From contig CALJEW010000216.1 in NCBI GenBank assembly GCA_938074585.1, forward strand, positions 1 through 15,234: 15,234 bases of DNA, given 5' to 3'. The position numbers and the translations under genes are program-made. This document shows positions 14,490 to 15,234 of this stretch, piece by piece. Each line of letters starts with the position of its first letter. The first letter of the stretch is position 1. Origin of the DNA: an uncultured Rhodospirillales bacterium. Lineage in GTDB: Bacteria; Pseudomonadota; Alphaproteobacteria; Rhodospirillales; Casp-alpha2. Under the pieces are notes generated by a model that ran no database searches, had not been told where the DNA came from, and saw only the letters and a list, made by a program, of their open reading frames with translations.

Positions 14490-15234
14490 TTTGCACTTGG
14501 CCTTTCCAAACCTGAACCCGTAGCACTTTATAAGGATTGAATTTCACATATGCTTTAATACTAATTTTTTAAACACCCAACAACAGATTCTGAATTTTCG
14601 CGTTCACGGTAGCCAAACAAATGGATCTCGAAGCCATCAGAATACCCCGCTTCAGTCAAATATTTTGTCTAATGCAGGGACATAGCTATATTAAGGAACA
14701 CCTTGAGTGCAGCCGAGTTGGCTTGGGAAGCAGGCTTAATGAATTACAACGGATGAGCCACCGAATAATTAACGCGAAATTGTTGCGGGGTCAATGACAT
14801 GGGCAATCACCAATAGGACCTTTTCATTTTTGAGCAGTTATCCCTTGGCCTGGTCCGCCCGGTCCATCGCAATATAATTTTTTAGCATTGTAGGCGCATT
14901 CACAACGTGAGCCGCATCCATGCTTTTTAAGCCTTGGGCTTTTATCGTTCCTAATTCCCGAAGTCCAATCAACGCCACCGGTCAGCAGCTCTACCATTTG
15001 CGTTTTCGTATCACCAATTGTTCCGAACACAAGCTTGCCAATCAATAGTTTACCTTTCAGGGTTCCTTCCATGTGATCCTTATTGATTTCCATGATCATG
15101 GAATCACATGGAACAGCCTTTGTTATTTTGTATGGGCCCGTGCCAATGAGTTTAACTGTTGCGTAAATTAACGTTTCTTCGGCATCTTCTTTAGCTGTTG
15201 GCCGAATTTCAGATGACAAAATGGCATTTGGTCC
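14488..15234 (-). pseudogene. Family-5 (peptide/nickel type) substrate-binding protein remnant, 5' end beyond window
   Basis: The first part is an open frame entering from the right edge: IGTGPYKITKAVP, then MIMEINKDHMEG, KLLIGKLVFGTIGDTKTQMV and LLTGGVDW. This is the typical lobe-1 segment of DppA/OppA-like periplasmic binding proteins. A frameshift near 14930 leads to MDAAHVVNAPTMLKNYIAMD and RADQAKG, a stop, then LKNEKVLLVIAHVIDPATIS, LFGGSSVVIH and FPSQLGC with three further stops. Another frame gives LTEAGYSDGFEIHLFGYRER and VKFNPYKVLRVQVWKGQVQT up to 14488. At least two frameshifts and several stop codons make it a pseudogene. The C-terminal part is replaced by the ABC-ATPase fragment, so an internal deletion removed the rest together with the permease genes. 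Confidence 0.88.

Noticed and set aside
1..15234. CRISPR array, tRNA, transposon ends or phage genes
   Set aside because: No regularly spaced repeats, cloverleaf-like sequence, transposase motif or paired terminal repeats were seen in reading either strand.

Overview
The window looks like chromosomal DNA of an alphaproteobacterium of moderate GC content, probably free-living or marine. The main evidence is the gene content: an S1C-type protease homologue without catalytic residues, DUF4197 and DUF3012 remnants, a TPR protein with a heptosyltransferase-like C-terminus, and an AlkB homologue. The taxonomic call is an inference from family resemblance only. I see no CRISPR array, transposase, phage gene, tRNA or rRNA.

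Region 1 (1-4379, minus strand) is a sugar-acid catabolic operon. In transcription order it encodes an FCD-type GntR regulator, a 2-dehydro-3-deoxygalactonokinase (DgoK), an SDR related to 2-keto-3-deoxy-L-fuconate dehydrogenase/DHRS6, an RraA/HMG-CHA aldolase-family protein, and a 6-phosphogluconate dehydrogenase that runs off the left edge. No Eda/DgoA-type aldolase is visible, so the RraA-family protein is the obvious candidate for the C-C cleavage step. The 6PGDH has an NAD-type rather than NADP-type nucleotide-binding loop.

Region 2 (4380-7386) holds a Cys/Met-metabolism PLP enzyme on the minus strand. Across a 424-bp divergent intergenic region lie a flavin-reductase-like split-barrel protein and a VOC-fold protein on the plus strand. 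A 42-bp element with perfect 11-bp inverted repeats and a nine-G tract lie just upstream of the GntR gene.

Region 3 (about 7390-9470) is a gene graveyard on the plus strand: a decayed DUF4197 gene, a TPR/glycosyltransferase-like gene broken by three frameshifts, and a DUF3012 gene with one frameshift, followed by a terminator-like hairpin.

Region 4 (9535-11117, plus) is intact: a cytoplasmic trypsin-fold/PDZ protein lacking the catalytic triad, then an AlkB-like dioxygenase. The AlkB gene overlaps by 4 bp the end of the convergent minus-strand pair.

Region 5 (11114-15234, minus) is a partly eroded operon. A family-5 peptide-type substrate-binding protein gene is riddled with frameshifts and fused by deletion to the last ~70 codons of an oligopeptide ABC ATPase. 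A broken 4-oxalocrotonate-tautomerase-like gene, which has lost its catalytic proline, follows. Two intact hydrolase genes come last: an amidase-signature enzyme and an MlrC/M81 metallopeptidase. The transport part of this module is dead here while both hydrolases remain open. I did not find a clear new biological system; the most interesting items are the hybrid sugar-acid operon, the NAD-type 6PGDH, the triad-less protease and the pattern of decay.
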